From contig NZ_JAAFKD010000014.1 of the NCBI RefSeq assembly GCF_013299165.1, positions 1 through 64,000 of the forward strand: a stretch of 64,000 nt of DNA, written 5' to 3'. Source of the stretch: Microcoleus sp. bin38.metabat.b11b12b14.051. Lineage in GTDB: Bacteria; Cyanobacteriota; Cyanobacteriia; Cyanobacteriales; Microcoleaceae. Both the position numbers and the translations under genes were made by a program. The notes below the pieces were generated by a model. It had not been told where the DNA came from, did not search any database, and worked only from the letters and a program-made list of their open reading frames with translations. Of this stretch, positions 43,101-51,700 are shown in pieces (within the stretch, counting starts at the first letter, position 1; each line of letters starts with the position of its first letter).

Positions 43101-43530
43101 TATCAGATTGGACGCCGATGAAGTGGGTGACAATCCCGCTGCTATCGCGCACTGGCGAGATGGTAAGTTCGTTCCAGAAGGGGGTGCCGTCTTTGCGGTA
43201 GTTTTTGAGAACTACTTTGCAGTCGTGTTGTTCTTGAAGGGCTACGCGGATTTGAGCTAGGGCTGCGCGATCAGTATCCGGGCCTTGCAAAAAGCGGCAG
43301 TTGTGCCCGATAATTTCGCTGCGATCGTAGCCTGTAATTTGCTCGAAGGCTGGGTTGCAGTAAACTATTGGCTTGTCCGGGAGTGTAGCGTCCGCGATCG
43401 CGATGCCGTTGCTGGTAGCTGCGAGGGCGCGATCGTACAGCCTCCATACTTCTTCTATTAAGTTCGGTGCATTGGGGCCACTACGATTCGGCGATAGGTT
43501 GTCAAAAGGAATACTTATATCGATCTGCAT
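40186..43530 (-). CDS. LOV-domain multi-PAS histidine kinase (blue-light sensor)
   Basis: A 1114-residue soluble kinase. The first PAS domain (about 30-155) is a LOV domain: GHNCRFLQGPDTD carries the adduct-forming Cys78, and KNYRKDGTPFWNEL with HFIGVQSDITDR completes the flavin pocket. Four more PAS domains follow (about 160-280, 285-410, 415-540, 545-670), then a GAF-like domain (about 675-830). The kinase core has GIAHEINNPVGF (His861) and an HATPase_c with DNGPGIP and GKGTGLGLSI. FMN-based blue-light sensing is expected from the intact NCRFLQ; the other PAS ligands are unknown. It lies 5.7 kb from the phytochrome operon, on the opposite strand. No response regulator is adjacent. Confidence 0.92.
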   Translation of the reverse strand: MQIDISIPFDNLSPNRSGPNAPNLIEEVWRLYDRALAATSNGIAIADATLPDKPIVYCNPAFEQITGYDRSEIIGHNCRFLQGPDTDRAALAQIRVALQEQHDCKVVLKNYRKDGTPFWNELTISPVRDSSGIVTHFIGVQSDITDRFQAEEALKQAEANYRSIFENATEGIFQTTADGRYLSANPALARIYGYDSPSEMIAKCSAKNLYVDRTRRADFIAEIIKTGSLKEFESCVFRCDGSTTWISENVRQVCGENGELLYYEGTVAEIADRKHAEAAERDREYWLKTAIDAVPDALNLTDSEGRWLIANDCALQLLGWETAAYQGKTTAELAAAATPRVREILLNWQATNETTWEAGTLTSSRQVVALPTGGSNWFEVRKVPLFNPDGSRKGMAVAGRDTTQEVEAEAALRDSEQRFRAIFERAAIGMAVATLEGAAIATNPAFQAMLGRSESQLRGVGLDNWAHPEDTQSDRHLRQQLAFGERQAYQIEKRYLRPDGSIRWGRLSASVIHNSHATPQFILDMVEDITDRKLAESALLQNEAKWRSLILNSSDIITILDENGLIVYESPSVETVLSYEPEELIGQNALDFIHPDDIPSVISDGEKLLANPGDPIALEGRFRRADGSWCFLEGVGINLLADPAVNGIVLNSRDMTARRQAEYRLSKINECFLGFTTDATDNIQRLTALAGELLGGSSAIYSHVGDGLLRAIATWQTPPDYPEVDRAEGHICTDVCNQASDRAVAIPDLQNTIYSQIDPAVIRYQLKSYLGQAVRLGDNYVGALCVIYTESIAPTEADCKLIGIIAGAIGVEEERATAAARDRQKSRELQTALRELQQTQMQLVQTEKMSSLGQVLAGIAHEINNPVGFVAGNLCHVRGYVLDLLDIVEMYREECPNPPAKIKKQAEEIDLEFLAEDLPKLLNSMHTGCDRIVEIIQTLRNFSRADEAKFKPANIHEGLESTLLMLNSRLKAKANWQGIEVIKEYGELPQIPCHPGQLNQVFMNVLANAIDALEESSSQGKNTQNLTSPEITIKTEMINGKSICIRIRDNGPGIPQENIVRLFDPFFTTKPVGKGTGLGLSISHQIVVEKHKGKLQCVSEPGKGTEFIIELPIK

Positions 43531-44177
43531 GAGTTTTTATAGATTGAGTTTATTATCGATCTCGACTGGCAGCATACCCTGTTAGTTTAACAAAATTGCC
43601 CTGTTTTCCGAAGGTCGAATTCTTTCAGTGGACAGTTTACAGTTGACCGTTAACAGCTACCTCTACCTGGAGACCAGAGGATTACTAATCAATAGTCTGA
43701 TTTTAAGTTCTCCCTAAAAGGGAGAGGCGTTCAACCTATTCTTTCTGGTAACAAGGCGATCGTTCAGGATTCCGGCATTAATTTATACCAAATTTAAATC
43801 TCGTCTCCCTCATTTTTCTTTTTTTATGCCTTGTGCCTGGTACTTTTTACCTTCAAAATACTGTTATCTTTTAACTTATAATAGTTGTTGCCTCGCTCTC
43901 TCTATCTCTGGTATAGTTTATACCGTTTGAAATGTTACACTTGAGATTTGAGATTGGCGATTGCGGGTGACTGATGCAAGTTATGGTTAAGAGCTTATTT
44001 ATAGTTCTACTCTTTTTTGAAACTGCTATTAATTGGCAGCGTTTAGTCGGCTGATTACTTCCAGCAGTCAAATTTTACATCTTTGCCATAAATAGAGCCT
44101 GCGACTCCCATCAAATATTTTTATTAAAAAAAATCAGTAATATCATGAAAACTCTGCCGAAAAAAACCTAGTACCGA
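43531..44177. other. Intergenic region, no supported gene
   Basis: About 650 bp. STRR-like GGACAGTTTACAGTTGACC occurs near 43631. A minus frame at 43871-44071 lacks any recognisable feature. AT-rich sequence upstream of the LOV kinase (43531-43620) may hold its promoter. Confidence 0.4.
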
Positions 44178-44837
44178 TTAATTTTGAACGATCGCAGCCA
44201 GTTCGGAAATATCCTCGATCGCAAAAGTCGGTTTTAGGGCGAGACATTCAGCGCGATCGCCATATCCGTAAGCCGCCCAACAAACATCGATCCCAGCATT
44301 TTTAGCAAACAGCAAATCAACCGCTGTATCGCCCACCATTAAAACTTGACTGTTATCCAAATCCGGGAACAGCGGTTTAATGATTGAGTGAAAAACACTC
44401 GGGTTTGGTTTCTGAATAATTTGTCCGTCATCACCTAAAATCAAATCAAAAAAACCGTGTATTCTCAATTTTCTCATAAATAAATTAACAAAACTAACGT
44501 GTTTGTTGCTAAAAACTCCCAGACTCAATCCCGACTTGCTAGCCACCTGCAAAACTTGCTTTGTCCCGGGAAATAAATCGAGCTGCTTTTCACCTTCCGT
44601 CCGATAATAAGATCGGTAAGTTTCCACCCATTCCGGAATTGCGCTTTCCTCGATCGCCGGATACAGCATTTTGAAACTATTTGGTAAATTAATGCCGATC
44701 GTCCCTTGAATTATCTCGGCATCAGGCGGTGCAATATTGAAACTTTCAAAAGTTTTGGCAATGCAAGCTATAATAGCCTTGTGAGTGATTGCCAAAGTGC
44801 CGTCAAAATCGAAAATGATTAACTTATACTGACTCAT
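44178..44837 (-). CDS. HAD-superfamily hydrolase, phosphoglycolate phosphatase-like
   Basis: A 219-residue HAD-IA enzyme. Motif I is IIFDFDGTLAIT, motif II GVFSNKHV, a Lys in IIQKPNPSVF and motif IV VLMVGDTAVDLLFAKNAG, with a helical C1 cap (about 15-85). The arrangement fits Gph/PpaX-type phosphatases, but the substrate cannot be told from sequence. It is a single gene on the minus strand, with a heptamer array behind its 5' side. Confidence 0.85.
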   Translation of the reverse strand: MSQYKLIIFDFDGTLAITHKAIIACIAKTFESFNIAPPDAEIIQGTIGINLPNSFKMLYPAIEESAIPEWVETYRSYYRTEGEKQLDLFPGTKQVLQVASKSGLSLGVFSNKHVSFVNLFMRKLRIHGFFDLILGDDGQIIQKPNPSVFHSIIKPLFPDLDNSQVLMVGDTAVDLLFAKNAGIDVCWAAYGYGDRAECLALKPTFAIEDISELAAIVQN

Positions 44838-44984
44838 GTTCTTTGAGATTTCCTAGCTAGCAACCAGAGGCTGACAATGATATAATAACACTGTCAATCT
44901 CGGAGTGACAAACAACTAAATATAGCGGTTATTAATGAAGTTACCTGTTCTGGTAATTACCTTTACATCAATGACTAACGAACA

Positions 44985-45056
44985 ATGCCCCATGCCCCAT
45001 GCCCCATGCCCCATGCCCCATGCCCCATGCCCCATGCCCCATGCCCCATGCCCTAT
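44985..45056. repeat. Heptamer array (ATGCCCC)n, about 10 copies
   Basis: A nearly perfect 7-bp tandem repeat. The complementary strand reads GGGGCAT repeatedly, giving many G4 runs with CAT loops, a strong G-quadruplex-type sequence. It lies 40 bp upstream of the Uma2 gene start. Confidence 0.95.
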
Positions 45057-45097
45057 GACCGAATAGTAAATAATCTTTCAACATTCAAGAGGTCAAG

Positions 45098-45841
45098 ATG
45101 AATGTCACCGAAACACCCGAATTTCTAGCAACAGACTTTCCCGACCACACTCAATTACCAGACTCCGACGGTACTTTTGTGAAAAACTTTCAAGAACACC
45201 CTCAAAGCATCCTATTAACAACATCAATTAGACAGATTTTAGACCAAGTTCATCCCGACGGACAATACTGCATCGGTCAAGATTCCGGTATTTACTGGCG
45301 AGTAGCCCAACCCCCGGAACCGCCTGAAAGAGGCGCCGAAGCACCCGATTGGTTTTACGTGCCCGACGTGCCGCCAACTCTTGACGGAAATCTGCGGCGT
45401 TCCTATGTCATGTGGCGGGAATTAATGCCACCTCTAATTGTAATAGAATTTGTGTCGGGAGATGGCAGTGAAGAAAGAGATAGGACTCCAAGAAAAGGCA
45501 AGTTCTGGATTTACGAACGGATAATTAGACCTGCTTTTTACGCGATTTATGAAGTCAAAAAAGCCCAAGTCGAAGTCTATCATTTAGTCGAAGACCGCTT
45601 CGAGTTAGCCGCACCAAATAATGGCGGACATTACCCGATCGCCCAAATAGGAGTAGAATTAGGAATTTGGCAAGGAGTTTATCAGGGCGTAGAACTGCCT
45701 TGGCTGCGCTGGTGGGATGACTCCGGGACTTTGCTGCCGGCGGCGGAGGAACGGGCAGAACAAGAACGACAAAGGCGCATAGAAGCAGAGTTGCGAATTC
45801 AAGCTTTAGAAGCGCGTTTGCGAGAGTTAGAAGGAGAATAA
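45098..45841 (+). CDS. Uma2 family (DUF820) nuclease-like protein
   Basis: A 247-residue protein of the Uma2 family, very common and multi-copy in filamentous cyanobacteria. The core shows GIYWRVAQPPEPPERGAEAP, DWFYVPDVPP, the strand PPLIVIEFVSGDGSEERD and FWIYERIIRPAFYAIYE, then VYHLVEDRFELAAPN. The fold is related to restriction endonucleases, with metal-binding acidic residues in the PDW...IEF segment. No activity is established for most members. The C-terminal 40 residues form a charged coiled coil (AEERAEQERQRRIEAE). AGAGGT lies five bases before the ATG. A truncated relative occurs at 11257. Confidence 0.85.
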   Translation: MNVTETPEFLATDFPDHTQLPDSDGTFVKNFQEHPQSILLTTSIRQILDQVHPDGQYCIGQDSGIYWRVAQPPEPPERGAEAPDWFYVPDVPPTLDGNLRRSYVMWRELMPPLIVIEFVSGDGSEERDRTPRKGKFWIYERIIRPAFYAIYEVKKAQVEVYHLVEDRFELAAPNNGGHYPIAQIGVELGIWQGVYQGVELPWLRWWDDSGTLLPAAEERAEQERQRRIEAELRIQALEARLRELEGE

Positions 45842-46155
45842 GCCCCAGATTCCTGTAGTCGCCATCACCTTTATTTTTCAACCAAAATACTCGCTTAAAA
45901 CTCTCACTCTCCTAAAAAACCCGGTTTCTTTGGACTGACACACAGGTGGCCAGAAACCGGGTTTTTCAACAAAATACTCGCTTAAAACTCTCAATCTGCT
46001 AAAAACCCGGTTTCTTTATGGAGAGTGCATAAGTCCTACTGCGGTAAAAAGCCCGATCGACTACCAGCCCACTCAAAAACGATAGAAACATCGATGATCA
46101 TCCAGAATTTGCGTATATTAACTGGTAAGTATTGCATCACTTTTGTGTAAGTCCT
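45842..46155. repeat. Direct and inverted repeats built on AGAAACCGGGTTT
   Basis: CAAAATACTCGCTTAAAACT followed by AACCCGGTTTCTTT occurs twice (about 45887-45932 and 45970-46015), and an inverted AGAAACCGGGTTTTT sits between them. The same core appears near 52537, 53029, 55200 and 58980. TGTAAGTCCTA, another recurrent snippet, lies directly before the aspartokinase start. Confidence 0.75.
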
Positions 46156-47964
46156 ATGGCACTAATTGTTCAGAAATATGGCGGATCATCGGTTGGTACA
46201 GTCGATCGCATTTTAGAAGTAGCCCGACGAGTAGTCAAAACAGTACAGCTAGGAAACTCCCTCGTCGTCGTACTTTCAGCAATGGGGAAAACCACCGACG
46301 GTTTAGTGAAACTCGCTAAAGAAATTTCCGCAAATCCCAACAAACGCGAAATGGATATGTTGCTCTCCACTGGGGAACAAGTATCGATCGCGCTTTTAAG
46401 CATGGCATTACAGGAAATGGGACAGCCCGCAATTTCCCTCACCGGCGCCCAAGTCGGGATTGTCACCGAAGCCGCCCACACCCGCGCCCGGATTTTGCGA
46501 ATCGATCCGACTCGGATTGAAAGCCAGTTAAACAGCGGTAAAGTCGTAGTCGTCGCCGGTTTCCAAGGCATCGCCGACGCCGGAGAATTGGAAATTACCA
46601 CCTTGGGGCGTGGGGGTTCCGACACCACAGCCGTCGCCCTCGCCGCAGCCTTGCGCGCCGACAAATGCGAAATTTATACCGACGTGCCCGGAATTCTAAC
46701 TACAGATCCGCGCTTAGTAGCCGACGCGCAACTGATGGACGAAATCACCTGCGACGAAATGCTGGAATTGGCAAGTTTGGGTGCAAAAGTCCTGCATCCG
46801 CGCGCCGTAGAAATTGCCAAGAATTACGGCGTACCGCTGGTAGTGCTTTCTAGCTGGAGTGACACCCCCGGTACGCGGGTAGTGTCTCCCCCCCCGAAAC
46901 CCCGGCCTTTGGAGGGCTTGGAGCTCGCAAAAGCGGTCGATGCGGTGGAGTTTGACTTGGATCAGGCGGGCGTCTCGTTGTTGCGTTTGCCTGATCGCCC
47001 TGGAGTAGCAGCGCGGTTGTTTGGGGCGATCGCGCAACAAAATCTCGATGTAGACTTAATTATCCAGTCAATTCACGAAGGAAATACGAACGATATTGCC
47101 TTTACGGTGAGGCGAAATTCCCTGAATCAAGCTGTTGCGGTTGCAGATGCAATCGTCCCCGCCCTCGGCAAGAATTCGCGCCCAGAATTGGGGGAACCGG
47201 AAGTGAAAGCAGAAGAAAGACCCATAGCTAAAGTTAGCATTGCGGGTGCGGGAATGATCGGGCGGCCGAGGGTAGCAGCCGAGATGTTTAAGACTTTGGC
47301 GGATGCGGGAATTAACATTCAGATGATTTCCACTTCCGAGGTGAAGGTTAGTTGTACGATCGATGCTGCACAGTGCGATCGGGCAGTTGCCGAACTCTGC
47401 AAAGCATTTGATGTGGCTAACTCCCCTGTGGGGCTGCATACATCATCCCAAAAACCGCCCGCAGTGCGCGCCGTAGCGTTGGATCTCAATCAAGCGCGCC
47501 TCGCAATTCGCCAATTACCCGATCGGCCCGGAGTAGCAGCAAAACTGTTCGGACTTTTAGCCGAAGAAAATATCAGCGTAGACACAATCATTCAATCGCA
47601 GCGCTGCCGAAATATCGACGGCATATTAACACGCGACATTGCATTTACCGTAGCACAAATTGACGCAGATTCTGCCAAAACAGTCCTGGAAAAATCAGCC
47701 GTTGAATTCGGCTGGGGCGAAGTAGCAGTCGATACAGAAATTGCCAAAGTTAGCGTAGTCGGTTCTGGAATGGTAGCGCATCCGGGAGTTGCGGCGAAGA
47801 TGTTTGAAGCGCTTTCGCAGCACAAAATCAACATTCAAATGATTGCCACTTCCGAGATTAAGATTAGCTGCGTTGTGGATGAGGCACAAGGTGTCACAGC
47901 CTTGAAGGCAATTCACGCCGCATTTGAGCTTTCCGGAAGTGAAAGAATCCAAGTTCCAGCTTAA
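46156..47964 (+). CDS. lysC: Aspartate kinase with four ACT domains
   Basis: A 602-residue aspartokinase, catalysing ATP-dependent phosphorylation of aspartate, the first step to lysine, threonine and methionine. The catalytic domain (about 1-250) starts [14 protein letters not shown] and includes [27 protein letters not shown] and IYTDVPGI. Two tandem ACT pairs follow (about 265-420 and 435-595). Their repeated [31 protein letters not shown] and [30 protein letters not shown] show an internal duplication, the usual cyanobacterial form. Feedback regulation by lysine and threonine is expected. The ATG at 46156 gives the family's N-terminus. Confidence 0.95.
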   Translation: MALIVQKYGGSSVGTVDRILEVARRVVKTVQLGNSLVVVLSAMGKTTDGLVKLAKEISANPNKREMDMLLSTGEQVSIALLSMALQEMGQPAISLTGAQVGIVTEAAHTRARILRIDPTRIESQLNSGKVVVVAGFQGIADAGELEITTLGRGGSDTTAVALAAALRADKCEIYTDVPGILTTDPRLVADAQLMDEITCDEMLELASLGAKVLHPRAVEIAKNYGVPLVVLSSWSDTPGTRVVSPPPKPRPLEGLELAKAVDAVEFDLDQAGVSLLRLPDRPGVAARLFGAIAQQNLDVDLIIQSIHEGNTNDIAFTVRRNSLNQAVAVADAIVPALGKNSRPELGEPEVKAEERPIAKVSIAGAGMIGRPRVAAEMFKTLADAGINIQMISTSEVKVSCTIDAAQCDRAVAELCKAFDVANSPVGLHTSSQKPPAVRAVALDLNQARLAIRQLPDRPGVAAKLFGLLAEENISVDTIIQSQRCRNIDGILTRDIAFTVAQIDADSAKTVLEKSAVEFGWGEVAVDTEIAKVSVVGSGMVAHPGVAAKMFEALSQHKINIQMIATSEIKISCVVDEAQGVTALKAIHAAFELSGSERIQVPA

Positions 47965-47971
47965 GTTTTCA

Positions 47972-47992
47972 GGACACGGCAATGCCGTGTCC
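47972..47992. terminator. Hairpin after aspartokinase
   Basis: GGACACGGCA and TGCCGTGTCC form a perfect 10-bp stem 8 bp after the stop codon. No long U-tract follows (CCTTACGAATTTT), so it is a likely but not certain terminator. The sequence GGACANGGCATTGCCGTGTC also recurs near 56437. Confidence 0.55.
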
Positions 47993-48204
47993 TTACGAAT
48001 TTTGTTGGTGCTGTGGCTTTGTCAGTGTGTCAAACTATAGAATCAGAGGAGATTTTGGCGAATGTGCAGGAGAGAGGAGAACAGTTAAGGGCGGGTTTAA
48101 GTGCGATCGTTTCTTTGGAAAATACTAAGGGGTAGATAGGGAATCAAAATTTAAACAGTAGATAGCCCTGTTGTACAAATGTCGTAAATCGGCAATTAAT
48201 AAGT

Positions 48205-48302
48205 AAGCTGTTACGCATTTAAACGACATAATGTAGGATAAGCATCCTGCTTATCACAGGCAGTCAGCCTACTAATAGACATTTTAAAATGCGTAACAGC
48301 TT
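48205..48302. repeat. 98-bp MITE-like element with 16-bp terminal inverted repeats
   Basis: AAGCTGTTACGCATTT at the left is the exact reverse complement of AAATGCGTAACAGCTT at the right. GGATAAGCATCCTGCTTATC and GTAGG/CCTAC make further inner inverted pairs. No target duplication is obvious. Confidence 0.7.
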
Positions 48303-48318
48303 ATAACTCCCCTAACTA

Positions 48319-48516
48319 CTATTCCTTGCCGGATTCAATCAGTAATCTGATTTGTTTAATGAGCAGAGTGATCGCGAAGATTGTTGTCAGTGCAATACAA
48401 CCATTAGAAAGTTGTTCAATATTTATCTCAGAAACAATACAAGAACTATTACTGCCCGACTGGCTTATGACCTGGATCATGGCGTTTGTCGATTGATTTG
48501 ATGAAAAAGACTGCAT
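48319..48516 (-). CDS. Small single-pass membrane protein, unknown
   Basis: A 65-residue protein. The polar N-terminal half (QSFSSNQSTNAMIQVISQSG) is followed by one transmembrane helix (about 38-56, GCIALTTIFAITLLIKQI) and a short charged tail. The ATG at 48516 is chosen because AGGAG lies six bases upstream; the frame stays open to 48588 with no good ribosome site there. It diverges from the STAND/WD40 gene, 205 bp away. It could be unrelated, or a membrane partner of the STAND protein; nothing in the sequence decides. Confidence 0.5.
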   Translation of the reverse strand: MQSFSSNQSTNAMIQVISQSGSNSSCIVSEINIEQLSNGCIALTTIFAITLLIKQIRLLIESGKE

Positions 48517-48721
48517 AAATGACTCCTGGATTCGTGATAAAATGATTTGGGTGAATAGATCAGGCAAGTTTCTTGCCCGTCGTTCCATCTCCCCTGGTGT
48601 ACATCCATCCTAGACAATCCGACTTCTCAATGTCAGTCACCAATTGTTTCTACTAAAAGTAGAAGAAAGTAGAAGATATTTTCTACTTTGCTATTTTGGT
48701 AGATCATTTACAAAAAATATC

Positions 48722-51700
48722 ATGGAAAAAATAAAGATGTGGAATGCTTTTTTGAGAGAAATTGCTGACACTTATGAGTTAAGTACAGCCCAAACAACAG
48801 TGTTTTTAAAACAATTTTCTGAAGAGAATATAGGAATCAGACAAACGGAAAATGAGTTAGTAAATCAATTAAAAGGAATAAGTTTATATAGTTATAAAAA
48901 ATTTAAAGGGGAAATTTTTGATAAGTTTGCCAAAAGCAAGCAAAAACCGGATGGTTACGAATTTCGTTCTCAAGGCTCAGGAAAATTGCCAGAATTAGAG
49001 GAATGGCTAAAAGCACAATATGAGGCTTGGATATCAGACAAAAAAGATGAGGTTAATGAGACTCCTCCAAAGATTATAAAATGCCCCTATAAAGGCTTAT
49101 CAGCTTTCACAAAAGACGATGCTCACTTTTTCTTTGGACGTGAAAAGTTCACTAAAACCCTAGTGGATGCCGTACAACAACAACCATTTGTAGCTGTTAT
49201 TGGTAACTCTGGCAGTGGTAAATCTTCGGTAGTTTTTGCCGGCCTCATTCCTAAATTAGAAGAAATGGGAGGATGGAAATTTATTACCTTCCGACCAACA
49301 AACTCGCCGTTACTTCAACTAGCTAATGCTCTGTTATCCTTGCTAGAACCTGAGATTGATTCATTGGAGTGTCTTGCTAAAGCAAAAAGATCCGCAAACA
49401 ATTTTAAAACAGGTGAATTAACTCTAAAAGATGTTTTAGATGTCAGTTTACAAAAAAAATCGCCTAAGCAGCGTTTTCTGATTTTCGTAGATCAATTTGA
49501 AGAGATTTATACTCTTTCTCCAGAAGATGAAAGAAAGGTTTTTATAGACCAACTATTAGAAGTGATTAATGCAGAAAGACAGAAAAATAGAACCCATGAT
49601 ATTGTTTTGGTAATTACTCTCAGAGCCGATTTTTATGGACACGCTATAGATTATCAGCCTTTACTAGAAGTATTCCAAAACTCAGCTCAAAAACTCATCG
49701 GTGTAATGAATCAAGAGGAATTACAATCAGTCATTGAAGAACCAGCGCGAAAAGTTGGTCTGACAATTCAGGATGGACTGACAAAGATTATCTTAGATGC
49801 AGTTACAAGTAACCCAGGTGAGTTACCTTTACTAGAGTTTTGTTTAGAACAATTGTGGGAAAAACAAAGGGATGGTCAATTAACAATCGCAGCTTATCAT
49901 GAAATGGGCGGAGTTGAAAAAGCCTTAGCCAATCATGCTGAGGAATTCTATCATAAATTAAATGAAGACGAGCAAAATCGACTTAAGCATATCTTTACCC
50001 AATTAGTTCGTTTTGGGGAAAATACCGATGCTACTCGTCGCATAGCAACCCGTGAGCAAATAGGAGAAAAAAATTGGGAGTTAGTGAGTACGTTAGCTAA
50101 TGCAGAAGCTCGTTTAGTGGTTACAGGAAAAGATTCTAAACAACAAGCAACTATTGAGGTAATCCATGAAGCTTTAATTAGAGGATGGGAACGCCTGCGA
50201 GAGTGGATGGAGGAAGATCGGGAATTTCGGAAATGGCAAGATCGGTTACGCGATGAAAAAAATAGCTGGGAAAATAGTGGTAAAGATAATAGTGCTTTGC
50301 TACGAGGAGCATTACTGGTAGAAGCTGAAGGCTGGTTAAACAAAAGAAGTGAATGTATTATTGACCAAGAAGAAAGAAAATTTATCCTCGCTAGTCGTCA
50401 GTATCAGGAACAAGAAGATATTGAGCGCATTCAAGATTTATTGACTTTATCTCAAAAGGAATTACAGTTGAAACAACAGTTAAGTTCCTTGGTAATTGCT
50501 ATTAAAGCAGGTGTTAAGTTACGCAATATTAAAGAACCTTCAGAGGAGTCAAAAATAAATGTTATTGAAAGATTACAGCAAGGAAACTATGAAATTAGCG
50601 AAAAAAATCAACTGATAGGTCATAAGGGTGAAGTAAGTGGTGTTGCTTTTAGTACAGATGGTTCAATGATTGCTTCAGTCAGTGATGATAAAACTGTTAA
50701 ACTTTGGGGATTAGACGGTAAACTATTAATGAATTTTGAAGGACATGATGCTCAGGTATGGGGAGTAAGCTTTAGCCCCGATGGTCAAATCATTGCTTCT
50801 GCTAGTGATGACAGAACTGTGAAATTATTGAGCCTCGATGGAACAATCGTGGGAAGTCTAGAAGGACATACTGATCGGGTATATGAAGTAAGTTTTAGCC
50901 CCGATGGTCAAATCATTGCTTCTGCCAGTGCTGACAGAACCGTGCGCCTATGGAATCTTGATAGCACACCATTGAGAACCCTAAAAGGACATACTGATCG
51001 AGTATATGGAGTAAGTTTTAGCCCCAATGGTCAGATCATTGCTTCTGGTAGTTTTGATAAAACTGTAAAATTGTGGAACCTTGATGGAACATTCTTGAGA
51101 AACCTAGAAGGACATACTGCTAAAGTATATGGAGTAAGTTTTAGCCCTGATGGTCAAATTATTGCTTCTGCCAGTGCTGACAGAACCGTGAAATTATGGA
51201 ACTCTGATGGAACATTTTTGAGAAATCTAATAGGACATAATAATTGGGTTTGGGGAGTAAGTTTTAGCCCTGATGGTCAAATCATTACTTCTGCTAGTTT
51301 TGACAGAACCGTGAAATTGTGGAGCCTTGATGGAGAACTTTTGAGAATCCTAGAAGGACATACCGATTCAGTCTATGGAGTAAGTTTTAGCCCTGATGGT
51401 CAAATGATTGCTTCTGCTAGTTTTGACAAAACCGTGAGACTATGGAACCTCAATGGGACATTCTTGAAAACCCTAAAAGGACATGAAGGACATACCGATC
51501 AGGTCTGGGGAGTGTGTTTTAGCCCCAATGGTCAAATCCTCGCTTCTGCTAGTGCTGATACAACCGTGAAATTGTGGAACCTTGATGGAAAACTCTTGAG
51601 AACCCTAGAAGGATTTGAAGGACATACTGATCGAGTATATGGAGTAAGTTTTAGCCCTGATGGTCAAATCATTGCTTCTGCTAGTTTTGACAAAACTGTG

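Noticed and set aside
41059-43260. Long open frames antisense to the LOV kinase
   Set aside because: They follow from codon bias of the real gene on the minus strand, which has complete domain support.
48644-48721. Extension of the STAND protein 26 residues upstream
   Set aside because: The added residues are not like the rest of the helical domain and the earlier start lacks a ribosome site.
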